Of a DNA stretch of 47,121 bases, positions 1 to 8,414 are shown piece by piece. Where the stretch lies: the NCBI RefSeq assembly GCF_902706185.1, contig NZ_CACSJM010000029.1:1-47121 (forward strand), given 5' to 3'. A program made the position numbers and the translations under genes. Origin of the DNA: Roseomonas sp. 18066 (GTDB lineage Bacteria > Pseudomonadota > Alphaproteobacteria > Acetobacterales > Acetobacteraceae). Each line of letters opens with the position of its first letter. Position 1 is the stretch's first letter. The notes under the pieces were generated by a model. That model had not been told where the DNA came from, ran no database searches, and saw only the letters and a program-made list of their open reading frames with translations.

Positions 1-1
1 G

Positions 2-523
2 GTCGCGGGCGGCGCCCCCGGCACCCTGCCGGCCGAGGGCGCCGCCCGCGACCTGCGCCGCGCCACCCACCGCACCATCGCCGCGGTGACCGAGGCGCTG
101 GACACCTTCTCCTTCAACGTCGCCGTCGCCCGCATCCACGAATTCGCCAATGCCATCGAGGCGGCCGGCGCCGAGGATGGCGCCGCCCGGCGCGAGGCGC
201 TGGAGGCGGTGGCCCGGCTGGTCAGCCCGATGATGCCGCATCTGGCCGAGGAGCTGTGGTCGCTGCTGCGCCCCGGTGCCGGGCTGGTGGCCGACCTGCC
301 CTGGCTCGACTCGGATGCCGAGCAGGCGAAGGCCGACAGCATCACCCTCGCCGTCCAGGTGCTGGGCAAGCTGCGCAGCACCATCTCGGTGCCGGTCGGC
401 GCCGACGAGGCGACCATCTTCGCCGCCGCCGAGGCGGAGGAAAACGTCCAGCGCGCCATCGCCGGGCGCCCCATCAGGAAGCGCATCCATGTCCCGGGCC
501 GGATCGTCAACTTCGTCGTCTGA
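2..523 (+). CDS. leuS: Leucyl-tRNA synthetase, C-terminal part (cut by window edge)
   Basis: Class I aminoacyl-tRNA synthetase charging tRNA-Leu. Only the last 173 residues are in the window, read in frame from base 2. What is seen is the C-terminal helical anticodon-binding domain, with FNVAVARIHEFAN followed by PMMPHLAEELW, and the usual short C-terminal fold ending in GRIVNFVV. The catalytic HIGH and KMSKS motifs lie upstream and are not visible. The stop overlaps the start of lptE by 35 bases, so the two are almost certainly co-transcribed; leuS-lptE-holA is a common alphaproteobacterial order. Confidence 0.95.
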   Translation, partial: VAGGAPGTLPAEGAARDLRRATHRTIAAVTEALDTFSFNVAVARIHEFANAIEAAGAEDGAARREALEAVARLVSPMMPHLAEELWSLLRPGAGLVADLPWLDSDAEQAKADSITLAVQVLGKLRSTISVPVGADEATIFAAAEAEENVQRAIAGRPIRKRIHVPGRIVNFVV

Positions 524-1076
524 CCGCCGGCCGGCGGGCGCCTCGCGCCGCGCCCTGCTGGTCCTCGCCGCCGGCAGCCTGCCGCTGGCCGCCTGCGGCT
601 TCCGCCCGCTCTATGGCTCGGGCGGCGGTGCCGCCGGCGGCCTGGCGGGCAGCAGCGAGCGCGTGCGGGGCATCCTGGCCTCGACCCAGGTCGGGCTGAT
701 CCCGGAGCGCACCGGCCAGCTGATGCGCCGGTCGCTGACCGAGAAGCTGGGCGCCGCCGGCGCCTCCTCGCCGGTCAACGAGCTGCGCGTCAGCCTGCAG
801 CTCTCGGCCGAGCCGGAAGGCTTCCGCCGCGACGGCACCGCGTCGCGCGTGCGCTACAACGCGACCGCGAGCTGGCAGCTGATCACCCTGACGCCGCCGC
901 CGGCCACCCTGGCCCAGGGCGTCGAGCGGACCTTCGATTCCTACAACGTGCCCGACAACCAGTTCTTCGCCGCCGACTTCTCCCGCGACGCGACCATGGT
1001 GCGGCTGATCGACCAGCTGGCCGACGACATCGTGCTGCGGCTGTCGGTGCGGCTGGGCGAGGCCAATACCGGCTGA
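489..1076 (+). CDS. lptE: LPS-assembly lipoprotein LptE
   Basis: Outer-membrane lipoprotein that plugs the LptD barrel and helps insert lipopolysaccharide in the outer leaflet. The 195-residue product from ATG 489 has a basic N-terminus, a hydrophobic stretch (about residues 22-35) and a lipobox LAAC with the lipidated Cys at residue 36, followed by GFRPLYG, a hallmark of alphaproteobacterial LptE. The frame is open further upstream, but that part is out-of-frame leuS; ATG 489 gives a sensible signal peptide. It overlaps leuS and is followed by holA 16 bases later. Identification rests on the lipobox, the GFRPLYG motif, size and context. Confidence 0.88.
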   Translation: MSRAGSSTSSSDRRPAGASRRALLVLAAGSLPLAACGFRPLYGSGGGAAGGLAGSSERVRGILASTQVGLIPERTGQLMRRSLTEKLGAAGASSPVNELRVSLQLSAEPEGFRRDGTASRVRYNATASWQLITLTPPPATLAQGVERTFDSYNVPDNQFFAADFSRDATMVRLIDQLADDIVLRLSVRLGEANTG

Positions 1077-1092
1077 GGCCGGGCTTCCCCCC

Positions 1093-2130
1093 ATGGCCAA
1101 GCTCGATCCCCGTCGCCTGCCGGCCTTCCTGGCCGATCCTGGCCGCGCCCGCGCCGTGCTGCTGCATGGCGAGGATGCCGGGCTGGTGCGCGAGCGCGCC
1201 GATGCCCTGGTGGCCGCGGTGATCGGCGGCAACGACCCCTTCCGCCTGGCCGAGCTGCCGCGCGACGCCGCCAGCAAGCCCGGCGCCCTGGCCGGCGAGA
1301 TGGCCGCGCTGTCGATGACCGGCGGCCGCCGCCTGGTGCGCGTGCGCGACGCCAGCGATGCCCTGGCCCCCGCGGTGAAGGAGGCGCTGGCCGGCCCCGG
1401 CGAGGCGCTGCTGGTGCTGGAAGCCGGCGAGCTGCCCTCCAAGGCCAAGCTGCGCGCCCTGCTGGAGCCCCACCCCGAGGCCCAGGTCATCCCCTGCTAC
1501 CGCGAGCGCGGGGCGGAGCTGGCCGGCACCATCGCCCGCATGCTGCAGGAGCAGGGTGTCGCCATCGATCCTGCGGCGCTGGCCTGGCTGGCGTCGCGCA
1601 TGGGAGAGGACCGCCAGATGCTACGCCGCGAGGTGGAGAAGCTTTCTCTCTACGCCGGCCAGGGCGGCCGCCTGACCGAGGAGGACGTCCTCGCCTGCGC
1701 CGGCGACGGCGCCAGCCTGGACCTGGACGAGGCCCTGGTCGCCGCCACGGCCGGCGACATCCCGCTGGCCGACCGCGCCCTGGAGGCGGCCTTCACCGAA
1801 GGCGCCAGCCCGATCGCCGTGCTACGCGCCGCGCTGCGCCACATCCAGCGGCTGCACCTGGCGTCCCTGTCGGTGGCGGGGGGCGCCTCGCCTTCCGGCG
1901 CCATGGAAGGCCTGCGGCCGCCGGTCTTCTTCCGCATGAAGGGCGGCTTCGAGGCGGCGCTGCGGATCTGGCCGCCTCATCTGCTGGAAGCGGCCGGCAG
2001 CGCCCTGCTGGAGGCCGAGAAGCGGGGCAAGTCCGGATCGGCAGCCCGACCCATCCCGGACCGCGTGGTGGCCCAGACGGCCATCCTGACGCTCGCACGG
2101 CAGGCAGTGTCTCTGAAGCGCAGGGGTTGA
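1093..2130 (+). CDS. holA: DNA polymerase III subunit delta
   Basis: Delta subunit of the clamp loader, which opens the beta sliding clamp. The 345-residue length is normal. The N-terminal AAA+-like region has the degenerate opening typical of delta (VLLHGEDAGLVRERADAL), followed by a PCYRERGAELAGTIARML segment and a helical C-terminal oligomerisation domain (LALRHIQRLH type). It follows lptE directly and is the last gene of the plus-strand leuS-lptE-holA run, converging on parB across a hairpin-rich gap. Confidence 0.92.
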   Translation: MAKLDPRRLPAFLADPGRARAVLLHGEDAGLVRERADALVAAVIGGNDPFRLAELPRDAASKPGALAGEMAALSMTGGRRLVRVRDASDALAPAVKEALAGPGEALLVLEAGELPSKAKLRALLEPHPEAQVIPCYRERGAELAGTIARMLQEQGVAIDPAALAWLASRMGEDRQMLRREVEKLSLYAGQGGRLTEEDVLACAGDGASLDLDEALVAATAGDIPLADRALEAAFTEGASPIAVLRAALRHIQRLHLASLSVAGGASPSGAMEGLRPPVFFRMKGGFEAALRIWPPHLLEAAGSALLEAEKRGKSGSAARPIPDRVVAQTAILTLARQAVSLKRRG

Positions 2131-2271
2131 GCATCAGGGGCTCCGCCCCTGAAACCCCGCCGGGGGGATAGTATCCCCCCGGACCCCGCCATCTGTCGGC
2201 ACCTGAGGCCATAGGCGGGACGCCCATGAATGTGGGGGTCCGGGGGCATTCAATGCCCCCGGAATCTTCTC
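2131..2271. terminator. Three stacked hairpins between convergent holA and parB
   Basis: Three perfect inverted repeats lie in the 141-bp convergent gap: 2134-2152 (8-bp arms TCAGGGGC, loop TCC), 2160-2182 (11-bp arms CCGGGGGGATA around one base) and 2239-2263 (12-bp arms TCCGGGGGCATT around one base). A convergent gap with strong stems suggests a bidirectional terminator. There is no long T-tract on either strand. The third stem resembles the dispersed G-rich element at 7792 and 31193. Confidence 0.7.
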
Positions 2272-3135
2272 TTACTCTGGCTTCAGCAGCCTGATCAGCC
2301 CATCGAGCTGGTCCAGATCGCGATAGTTGATCGTGATCTTGCCGCCTTTCCGCCCATGGCGAATGGCCACCTTCAGCCCCAGCCGGGTCATCAGATCGTT
2401 CTCCAGCGCCTTGGTGTCGGCATCCGCCGAGACCGGGCCGGGGGCCGGCTTGATGCGCTCGGCGGCAGCGGCCAGCGCCTCGGTCTGGCGCACGTTCAGG
2501 CCGCGGGTGACCACCATCTCCGCCAGCTTCACCGCATCCGGCGCGGTCAGCAGCGCGCGGGCGTGGCCGGCCGAGAGGCTGCCACGGGCCAGCATGTCGC
2601 GCACCTTGGGCGGCAGGGCCAGCAGGCGCAGGGTGTTGGCGACATGGCTGCGGCTCTTGCCGACGGCCTGGCCGAGGGCGTCCTGGGTCAGGCCGAACTC
2701 GTCGGTCAGGCGCTTGTAGCCCTGAGCTTCCTCCAGCGCGTTCAGGTCCTCGCGCTGCAGGTTCTCCACCAGGGCGGCGGCGAGCGCCGCGCGGTCGTCC
2801 AGGTCGTGGACATAGACCGGCACCTCGTGGCGCTGCGCCAGCTGCGCCGCGCGCCAGCGGCGCTCGCCACCGATGATCTGATAGGCGCCGGGCTGGTTCG
2901 GCTTCGGGCGCACCAGGATCGGCTGCAGCACGCCATGCTCGCGGATCGAGGCGGCGAGCTCGGCCAGGCCGTTCTGGTCGATCGGGCCGCGCGGCTGGAA
3001 GGGGCCCGGCTCGAGCGCCTCGACCGGCAGCGAGCGCGGGATGCTGGCGCCGGCGCTGGCCGGCGTCACCGCATTCTGGTCGCCCAGCAGCGCCGAGAGG
3101 CCCATGCCGAGGCGGGGGGGCTTGCGTCCGCTCAT
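2272..3135 (-). CDS. parB: Chromosome-partitioning protein ParB
   Basis: CTP-dependent DNA clamp that loads at parS and, with ParA, segregates the chromosome origin. The 287 residues contain the ParB N-terminal domain from about residue 36 (LPVEALEPGPFQPR), the CTP-binding GERRWRA motif at 90-96, ENLQRED at 124-130, a helix-turn-helix at about 148-172 (LGQAVGKSRSHVANTLRLL) that reads parS, then LSAGHARALL and a C-terminal dimerisation tail. The ATG overlaps the parA stop as ATGA. Three parS-like sites lie 1.4-4.7 kb away. Confidence 0.96.
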   Translation of the reverse strand: MSGRKPPRLGMGLSALLGDQNAVTPASAGASIPRSLPVEALEPGPFQPRGPIDQNGLAELAASIREHGVLQPILVRPKPNQPGAYQIIGGERRWRAAQLAQRHEVPVYVHDLDDRAALAAALVENLQREDLNALEEAQGYKRLTDEFGLTQDALGQAVGKSRSHVANTLRLLALPPKVRDMLARGSLSAGHARALLTAPDAVKLAEMVVTRGLNVRQTEALAAAAERIKPAPGPVSADADTKALENDLMTRLGLKVAIRHGRKGGKITINYRDLDQLDGLIRLLKPE

Positions 3136-3947
3136 GCCGCCTTGCTCCCGCGCACACGTTCCCGCCGCAACAGCTCAGCGGCCAGCTTCACATAGGCCAG
3201 CGCCCCGGTGGAGCGCGGATCGTAGAGCAGCACCGGCAACCCGTGGGAGGGCGCCTCGCTGACCCGGACATTGCGGGGGATCACGGTCTCGAACACCTTG
3301 TCGCGGAAGAAGGCACGCACATCGGCGGCCACCAGTTCTGAGAGATTGTTGCGGCGGTCGAACATGGTCAGCACGATGCCGTCCAGCGTCAGCGCCGGGT
3401 TCAGCACGCGGCGGACGCGGTCGATGGTGCGGGTGATCTGCGATACGCCTTCCAGGGCGAAGAACTCGGCCTGCAGCGGGATCAGCACCGATTCCACCGC
3501 CACCAGCGCGTTCAGCGTCAGCAGGCCCAGCGAGGGCGGGCAGTCGATCAGGATGAAGTCGAAATCGGCCAGGGTCTCGGCCGCGGCTTCCAGCGCCAGG
3601 CGCAGGCGGTGCTCGCGCTGCTCCATGCCGACCAGCTCGATCTCGGCGCCGGCCAGGTCGTTGTCGGCGGGCAGCACGAACAGGTTCGGCACCTTGGTCG
3701 GGCGCATCAACTCGGCCAGCGGCTTCTGCCCGACCAGCAGGGCGTAGCTGCCGGCGCCGCGCTCGCTGCGCGGCAGGCCGAGGCCGGTGGAGGCATTGCC
3801 CTGCGGGTCCAGGTCGATGACCAGGACACGCTTCTTCGTCGCCAGCGCGGTGGCCAGGTTGATGGCGGTGGTGGTCTTGCCGACGCCGCCCTTCTGGTTG
3901 GCCAAGGCAATGCGGCGAAGCGAGGCGGGGGGCTTAGGCGCCGGCAC
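3132..3947 (-). CDS. parA: Chromosome-partitioning ATPase ParA
   Basis: Deviant Walker-type ATPase that binds DNA non-specifically and drives ParB-parS movement. The GTG start at 3947 gives 271 residues, with Walker A KGGVGKTTT at 19-27, Walker A-prime VLVIDLDPQGN at about 41-51 and FILIDCPPSLG in the middle. A longer open frame runs upstream to 4088, but that N-terminus lies wholly inside rsmG and has no ParA similarity. The gene overlaps the rsmG stop by 14 bases and parB by 4. Confidence 0.94.
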   Translation of the reverse strand: MPAPKPPASLRRIALANQKGGVGKTTTAINLATALATKKRVLVIDLDPQGNASTGLGLPRSERGAGSYALLVGQKPLAELMRPTKVPNLFVLPADNDLAGAEIELVGMEQREHRLRLALEAAAETLADFDFILIDCPPSLGLLTLNALVAVESVLIPLQAEFFALEGVSQITRTIDRVRRVLNPALTLDGIVLTMFDRRNNLSELVAADVRAFFRDKVFETVIPRNVRVSEAPSHGLPVLLYDPRSTGALAYVKLAAELLRRERVRGSKAA

Positions 3948-4554
3948 GGCAGATTCCCGACAGTCGGAGGATGGTGGCGTTCGGCTCGGTGCTGCTCTTG
4001 AACCGCTCGATCGCCATTGTCCAGCCCGGGGTGGCGGCGGCGATCTCCTCCTCCGCGGTGCGGCCCTTGGGGAAGACGGCGACGCCATCGGGGGCCAACA
4101 GCGCCTCGGCCCAGGGCAGCATCTTCTCCAGCGGGCCCAGCGCGCGGGCGGTCAGCACGGCGATGGGCGGCAGCCGCACGGCCTCGATCCGCTCGGCATG
4201 GACGGTCACATGGGTGAGGTTCAGCTCGCCGGCCACCGTCTGCAGGAAGGCCGCCTTGCGCCGGTCGGATTCGACCAAGTGGTAGGGGCGGTCCATCGCC
4301 ATGGCCAGCACCAGGCCGGGGAAGCCGCCGCCGCTGCCCAGGTCGGCCAGCGGCCCCTGCCCTTCCGGGATCAGCGGCAGCAGCTGCAGCGAATCCACCA
4401 CATGGCGTTGGCGCAGCACCGAGGCGTCGGGGGCCGAGACCAGGTTGATGCGGGCATTCCAGCGCAGCAGCAGCGCGACGAACTGCTCCAGCCGGGCCTC
4501 TGTTTCACGTGAAACGCTGACCGGGGGCAGCGGGGTGAAAAGATCCTGTTTCAC
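3934..4554 (-). CDS. rsmG: 16S rRNA (guanine-527-N7) methyltransferase RsmG
   Basis: SAM-dependent methyltransferase acting on G527 of 16S rRNA. The 206 residues match the family length. The SAM-binding glycine loop is [10 protein letters not shown] at 71-80, preceded by [11 protein letters not shown] and [11 protein letters not shown], both typical of GidB/RsmG. The start is a GTG at 4554 that shares bases with the mnmG TGA (GTGA overlap) and lies inside a parS site. A second parS site encodes residues around VSRET (13-17), so two DNA sites constrain this coding sequence. Confidence 0.95.
   Translation of the reverse strand: MKQDLFTPLPPVSVSRETEARLEQFVALLLRWNARINLVSAPDASVLRQRHVVDSLQLLPLIPEGQGPLADLGSGGGFPGLVLAMAMDRPYHLVESDRRKAAFLQTVAGELNLTHVTVHAERIEAVRLPPIAVLTARALGPLEKMLPWAEALLAPDGVAVFPKGRTAEEEIAAATPGWTMAIERFKSSTEPNATILRLSGICRAGA
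4501..4516. promoter_or_regulatory. parS: parS site 1 (inside rsmG)
   Basis: TGTTTCACGTGAAACG, differing from the canonical 16-bp parS TGTTTCACGTGAAACA only at the last base. It lies inside rsmG and encodes the VSRET stretch. Expected to load ParB. Confidence 0.93.
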
Positions 4555-4562
4555 GTGAAACG
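4547..4562. promoter_or_regulatory. parS: parS site 2 (over mnmG stop / rsmG start)
   Basis: A second copy of TGTTTCACGTGAAACG, 46 bp from site 1. On the minus strand its central ACGTGA carries the mnmG stop (TGA, 4553-4551) and the rsmG GTG start (4554-4552). One palindrome therefore serves as partition site, stop codon and start codon. Confidence 0.93.
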
Positions 4563-6419
4563 CTCCTGCTGGCGGCGGAGATGGACGGCAAGCGCCGCCA
4601 GGGCCGCGGGCGTGATGCCGGCGACACGGCCGGCGCTGCCCAGCGTCTCCGGTTGGGCCGCCCCCAGCCGCTGCTGCATTTCGCGCGACAGGCCGGGGAT
4701 GGTGGTGAAATCAATGCCGAGGGGGATGCTGGCCCGCTCTTCCCGCTCCAGCAGGCGCAGCTCGGCGGCCTGGCGCTGCAGGTAGGGGGCGTAGAGCGCC
4801 TCCGCCTCCAGCTGGGCGCGGATGCCGGACGGCAGGTCCCGTAGCCAGGGGAAGGCCGCGGCCACCGCCTCGCCAGAGACCTCCGGCAGGGCCAGCACTT
4901 CCATCAGCGTGCGCCAGCGGCCGTCCTGGTTGATCGGGATGCCGGCGGCCTGCAGGGCGGCGGGGGTGCCGCCCTCGGCCCGGGCGCGGGCCAGGGCGTC
5001 GGTCAGCGCGGCCGAGAAGGCGCGGAAACGGGCCGCACGCTCCGGCCCGACCAGCCCCCAGGCGATGCCCTTCTCGGTCAGGCGCAGCCCGGCATTGTCG
5101 GCGCGCAGCGCCAGCCGGTGCTCGGAGCGGGCGGTCAGCATGCGATAGGGCTCGGTCACCCCCTGCAGCACCAGGTCGTCGACCATGACGCCCAGATAGG
5201 CCTCGGTGCGGGCCAGCACCTGCCCTTCCCCGCCGCCAGCCAGCAGCGCGGCGTTCAGCCCGGCCAGCAGCCCCTGGGCGCCGGCCTCCTCATAGCCGGT
5301 GGTGCCGTTGATCTGGCCGGCCAGGAACAGGCCGGGGACGGCGCGCAGCTCCAGCGTCGGGCGCAGCGCCCGCGGGTCGACATGGTCGTATTCGATGGCA
5401 TAGCCGAGGCGGGCGATCACCGTCCGCTCCAGCCCCGGGATGGTGGCGATGAAGGCGCGCTGCACATCCTCCGGCAGGCTGGTCGAGATGCCGTTCGGAT
5501 AGACCGTCGGATCGTCCAGCCCCTCCGGCTCGAGAAAGATCTGGTGCCGGTCGCGGTCGGCAAACCGGGAGATCTTGTCCTCGATCGAGGGGCAGTAGCG
5601 CGGGCCGACGCCCTGGATCTGGCCGGAATGGATCGGCGCCCGGTGCAGGTTGGCGCGGATCAGCGCATGGCCTTCCGGCGTCGTGGCGGTGATGCCGCAT
5701 GCCACCTGGCGGTTGGTGATGCGGTCGGTCATCCAGGACAGCGGCTCGGGCTCGGCATCGCCGGGCTGCATCTCCAGCGCCGTCCAGTCGATGGTGCGGC
5801 CGTCCAGCCGCGGCGGCGTGCCGGTCTTCAGCCGGCGCATCGGCAGGCCCAGCGCCTCCAGGGCGAGCGCCAGCCCGACCGAGGGCGCATCCCCCACCCG
5901 CCCGGCCGGCTGCCGCGTCTCGCCGATATGGATCTCGCCGCGCAGGAAGGTGCCGGCGGTGATCACCACGGCGCCGCAGCCGATGCGGGCGCCGGCGCCG
6001 GTCAGCACGGCGACGACACGGCCCGCGGCGTCACGCTCCAGCCCCTCGGCCGCCTCGGCGCGGATGGTCAGGCCGGGCTGGGCGGTCAGCAGCGCCTGCA
6101 CCGCGCGGCGGTAGAGGGCGCGGTCGGCCTGGGCGCGGGGGCCGCGCACGGCCGGGCCCTTGCTGCGGTTGAGCAGCTTGAAATGGATGCCGGCGGCGTC
6201 GGCGGCGCGGCCCATCAGCCCGTCCAGGGCGTCGATCTCGCGCACCAGATGGCCCTTGCCCACGCCGCCGATGGCGGGGTTGCAGGACATCTCGCCCAGT
6301 GTCTCGAACTTGTGGGTCAGCAGCAGGGTGCGGGCGCCGCAGCGTGCGGCTGCGGCAGCGGCCTCGGTGCCGGCATGCCCGCCGCCCACCACCACGACAT
6401 CAAAGTGATTCTCGCGCAT
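4551..6419 (-). CDS. mnmG: tRNA uridine-5-carboxymethylaminomethyl modification enzyme MnmG (GidA)
   Basis: FAD-dependent partner of MnmE that installs carboxymethylaminomethyl at U34 of certain tRNAs. The 622-residue length is normal. The FAD dinucleotide-binding motif [12 protein letters not shown] is at about 10-21, followed by [21 protein letters not shown], family-specific [25 protein letters not shown], and the C-terminal YxxYLxRQ and [14 protein letters not shown] regions. It lies 36 bp after mnmE, and its stop sits in a parS site and overlaps rsmG. Confidence 0.97.
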   Translation of the reverse strand: MRENHFDVVVVGGGHAGTEAAAAAARCGARTLLLTHKFETLGEMSCNPAIGGVGKGHLVREIDALDGLMGRAADAAGIHFKLLNRSKGPAVRGPRAQADRALYRRAVQALLTAQPGLTIRAEAAEGLERDAAGRVVAVLTGAGARIGCGAVVITAGTFLRGEIHIGETRQPAGRVGDAPSVGLALALEALGLPMRRLKTGTPPRLDGRTIDWTALEMQPGDAEPEPLSWMTDRITNRQVACGITATTPEGHALIRANLHRAPIHSGQIQGVGPRYCPSIEDKISRFADRDRHQIFLEPEGLDDPTVYPNGISTSLPEDVQRAFIATIPGLERTVIARLGYAIEYDHVDPRALRPTLELRAVPGLFLAGQINGTTGYEEAGAQGLLAGLNAALLAGGGEGQVLARTEAYLGVMVDDLVLQGVTEPYRMLTARSEHRLALRADNAGLRLTEKGIAWGLVGPERAARFRAFSAALTDALARARAEGGTPAALQAAGIPINQDGRWRTLMEVLALPEVSGEAVAAAFPWLRDLPSGIRAQLEAEALYAPYLQRQAAELRLLEREERASIPLGIDFTTIPGLSREMQQRLGAAQPETLGSAGRVAGITPAALAALAVHLRRQQERFT

Positions 6420-6455
6420 GCGCCGTCTATAGCCCGGATCGCCGCGCGAGGCCCG

Positions 6456-7766
6456 CTACTTTCCGATGCAGAAATCGCCGAAGACGACGTCCAGCACCTG
6501 CTCGACGCCGATCCGCCCGGTCAGCCGGCCGAGCGCCCGCAACGCCGCCCGCAGCGCCTCGGCCGAGAGCTCCGGCAGCGGGGCGCGGCCGGCCTCGGCG
6601 ATCCATTCCGCCGCCTCGGACAGCGCCGCACGATGGCGCGGGCGGGTCAGGCTTGCCTCCTCGCTGAGGCCGGCACGGTGCGCCGCCGCCTCGGCCAGGG
6701 CGGCCCGCAGCGCGTCCAGCCCCTGCCCCGTCGTGGCCGAGACCGCCAGCGGCACGATGCCGCCGATGGCCCCGGGCGCCGGCGCCAGGTCGGTCTTGTT
6801 GGCGATGACCAGGGTGCCGGGGGCGAGCAGCGTCACCGTGCTGGCGTCGGGCGGCGCGTCGGCGGCGAAGACGGCGATGACCAGGTCGGCTTCCTCGGCG
6901 CGGCGGCGGGCGCGGCGGACGCCTTCGGCCTCGATCTCGTCCTCCGTCTCGCGCAGGCCGGCGGTGTCGGCCAGCAGCACGGGCACGCCGCTGAGGTCGA
7001 GGCGCACCTCGACCACGTCGCGGGTGGTGCCGGCACGGGCGGAGACGATGGCCGCCTCCCGCCCCGCCAGCGCGTTCAGCAGCGAGGATTTGCCGGCGTT
7101 CGGCGCGCCGACGATCGCGGCCCAGAGGCCTTCGCGCAGCCGCTCGCCGCGATGGCCATCGGCCAGGTGGCTGGCGATCTCGGCGGCCAGCGTCGCGCCG
7201 GCGGCGCGGACCTCGGCCTCCAGGGTGTTGGGCAGACCGTCCTCGGCGAATTCGATGGCGGCTTCCTGGTGGGCCAGCAGGCGGGTCAGGCGCTCGGCCC
7301 AGCCGGCATAGCGGCGGGCGAGCGCCCCGCCGGCCTGGCGCAGGGCCTGGCGGCGCTGGGCGGCGGTCTCGGCATCGATCAGGTCGGCGATGCCTTCGGC
7401 CGCGGTCAGGTCGAGGCGGTTGTTGAGGAAGGCGCGGCGGGTGAACTCGCCGGGCTCGGCCGGGCGGGCGCCGAGGGCGAGCAGGGCCGCGCTGACGCCC
7501 TCGACGACGGCGCGGCCGCCATGGAGGTGGAGCTCGGCCGAGTCCTCCCCGGTATAGGAGCCGGGACCCGGAAACCAGAGGGCCAGGGCCTCGTCCAGGG
7601 TCTCCCCGGTGTCCGGGTGCCGCAGCCGGCGCAGGGAGGCCTGGCGGGCCTTGGGAAGGCCGCCGGCGAGGCGTTGGAGGATGGTGCGGGTGTCGGGTCC
7701 GGAGAGTCGGATGACGGCGATGGCGGCGCGGCCGGCCCCGGAGGCGAGGGCGAAGATGGTGTGCAT
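6456..7766 (-). CDS. mnmE: tRNA modification GTPase MnmE (TrmE)
   Basis: GTPase that works with MnmG in tRNA U34 modification. At 436 residues it is near the short end of the family. It has the N-terminal tetrahydrofolate-binding dimerisation domain (TIFALASGAGRAAIAVIRLSG; PGSYTGEDSAELHLHGG), the inserted G domain with P-loop GAPNAGKSSLLN, DTAGLRETED and NKTD, and the diagnostic C-terminal FCIGK with its conserved Cys. It is the first gene of the minus-strand operon running to parB. Upstream lie a terminator-like hairpin (7810-7831) and parS site 3. Confidence 0.97.
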   Translation of the reverse strand: MHTIFALASGAGRAAIAVIRLSGPDTRTILQRLAGGLPKARQASLRRLRHPDTGETLDEALALWFPGPGSYTGEDSAELHLHGGRAVVEGVSAALLALGARPAEPGEFTRRAFLNNRLDLTAAEGIADLIDAETAAQRRQALRQAGGALARRYAGWAERLTRLLAHQEAAIEFAEDGLPNTLEAEVRAAGATLAAEIASHLADGHRGERLREGLWAAIVGAPNAGKSSLLNALAGREAAIVSARAGTTRDVVEVRLDLSGVPVLLADTAGLRETEDEIEAEGVRRARRRAEEADLVIAVFAADAPPDASTVTLLAPGTLVIANKTDLAPAPGAIGGIVPLAVSATTGQGLDALRAALAEAAAHRAGLSEEASLTRPRHRAALSEAAEWIAEAGRAPLPELSAEALRAALRALGRLTGRIGVEQVLDVVFGDFCIGK

Positions 7767-7791
7767 GGGATGGGGCCGCGCTGTTGAAGAT

Positions 7792-7835
7792 CAGAAAAAA
7801 GATGGGGGTTCGGGGGAATTCTTTCCCCCGACCTT
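7792..7835. repeat. Dispersed 44-bp G-rich hairpin element, copy A
   Basis: The core is a 9-bp stem TCGGGGGAA/TTCCCCCGA with loop TTCT (7810-7831). On the minus strand it is followed by CCCCCATC and six T, so it looks like an intrinsic terminator pointing at mnmE. The 44 bases match 31193-31236 at 41 positions. It lies between divergent mnmE and ogt, where no gene needs a terminator; attenuation of mnmE is possible. Confidence 0.75.
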
Positions 7836-7849
7836 GCATCGTTTTCTAA

Positions 7850-7865
7850 CGTTTCACGTGGAACG
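7850..7865. promoter_or_regulatory. parS: parS-like site 3 (mnmE-ogt intergenic)
   Basis: CGTTTCACGTGGAACG. One arm carries G instead of A, so the reverse strand reads CGTTCCACGTGAAACG, close to the Bacillus subtilis form TGTTCCACGTGAAACA. It lies about 3.3 kb from the other two sites, upstream of the mnmE-parB operon. Confidence 0.8.
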
Positions 7866-7931
7866 TCACCATCCAGCTCGCTCACGTCCTTCGCCCTTGA
7901 CGCTGCCGGCTGAGCGTGTCGAATCGCGCCG

Positions 7932-8414
7932 ATGCCTCAGCTCTCCTTCCTCACTCCCCTTGGCCCGCTCACCCTCTCCGAGGAGGAGGGGGCGATCGTG
8001 GCGCTGGACTGGGGCCGCGGCCGCGACCAGGAGGAGACCCCTCTGCTGGTGGCGGCGCGCGACCAGGTCCAGGATTACTTCGACGGCCGGCGGATGGGGT
8101 TCGACCTGCCGCTGGCGCCCTATGGCACGGCCTATCAGAAGCGGGTCTGGGCGGCGCTGCAGGCCATTCCGGCCGGCGAGACGCGCAGCTATGCCGAGCT
8201 GGCGGCCAGCATCGGGTCGGTGGCGCGGGCCGTCGGCCAGGCCAATGGCAGCAATCCTATTCCCATCATCATCCCCTGCCACCGCGTGGTCGGCGCGGGG
8301 GGTGCGCTGGGCGGTTATTCGGGCGGCGAGGGTGCCCCCACCAAGCGGTATCTTCTCGACCTCGAACGACGCAGCCTGCGTCAGCCCCCGGGCCACGAAG
8401 GAACACTCCTATGA
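7932..8414 (+). CDS. ogt: Methylated-DNA-protein cysteine methyltransferase
   Basis: Suicide repair protein that moves the alkyl group from O6-alkylguanine to its own cysteine. The 160-residue protein has the winged-helix DNA-binding segment FxxxVWxALxxIPxGETRSYxELA at about 69-91, VARAVGQANGSNPIPIIIPCHRVVGA with the acceptor Cys at residue 116, and GGYSGG beyond. It lacks the Ada regulatory domain, so it is Ogt/AGT-like. Its stop overlaps the start of the next gene as ATGA. Confidence 0.94.
   Translation: MPQLSFLTPLGPLTLSEEEGAIVALDWGRGRDQEETPLLVAARDQVQDYFDGRRMGFDLPLAPYGTAYQKRVWAALQAIPAGETRSYAELAASIGSVARAVGQANGSNPIPIIIPCHRVVGAGGALGGYSGGEGAPTKRYLLDLERRSLRQPPGHEGTLL

Noticed and set aside
5118..7787. 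889-residue plus-strand open frame opposite mnmG and mnmE
   Set aside because: Gly/Ala/Gln/Arg-rich antisense shadow of two certain genes; no recognisable domain.
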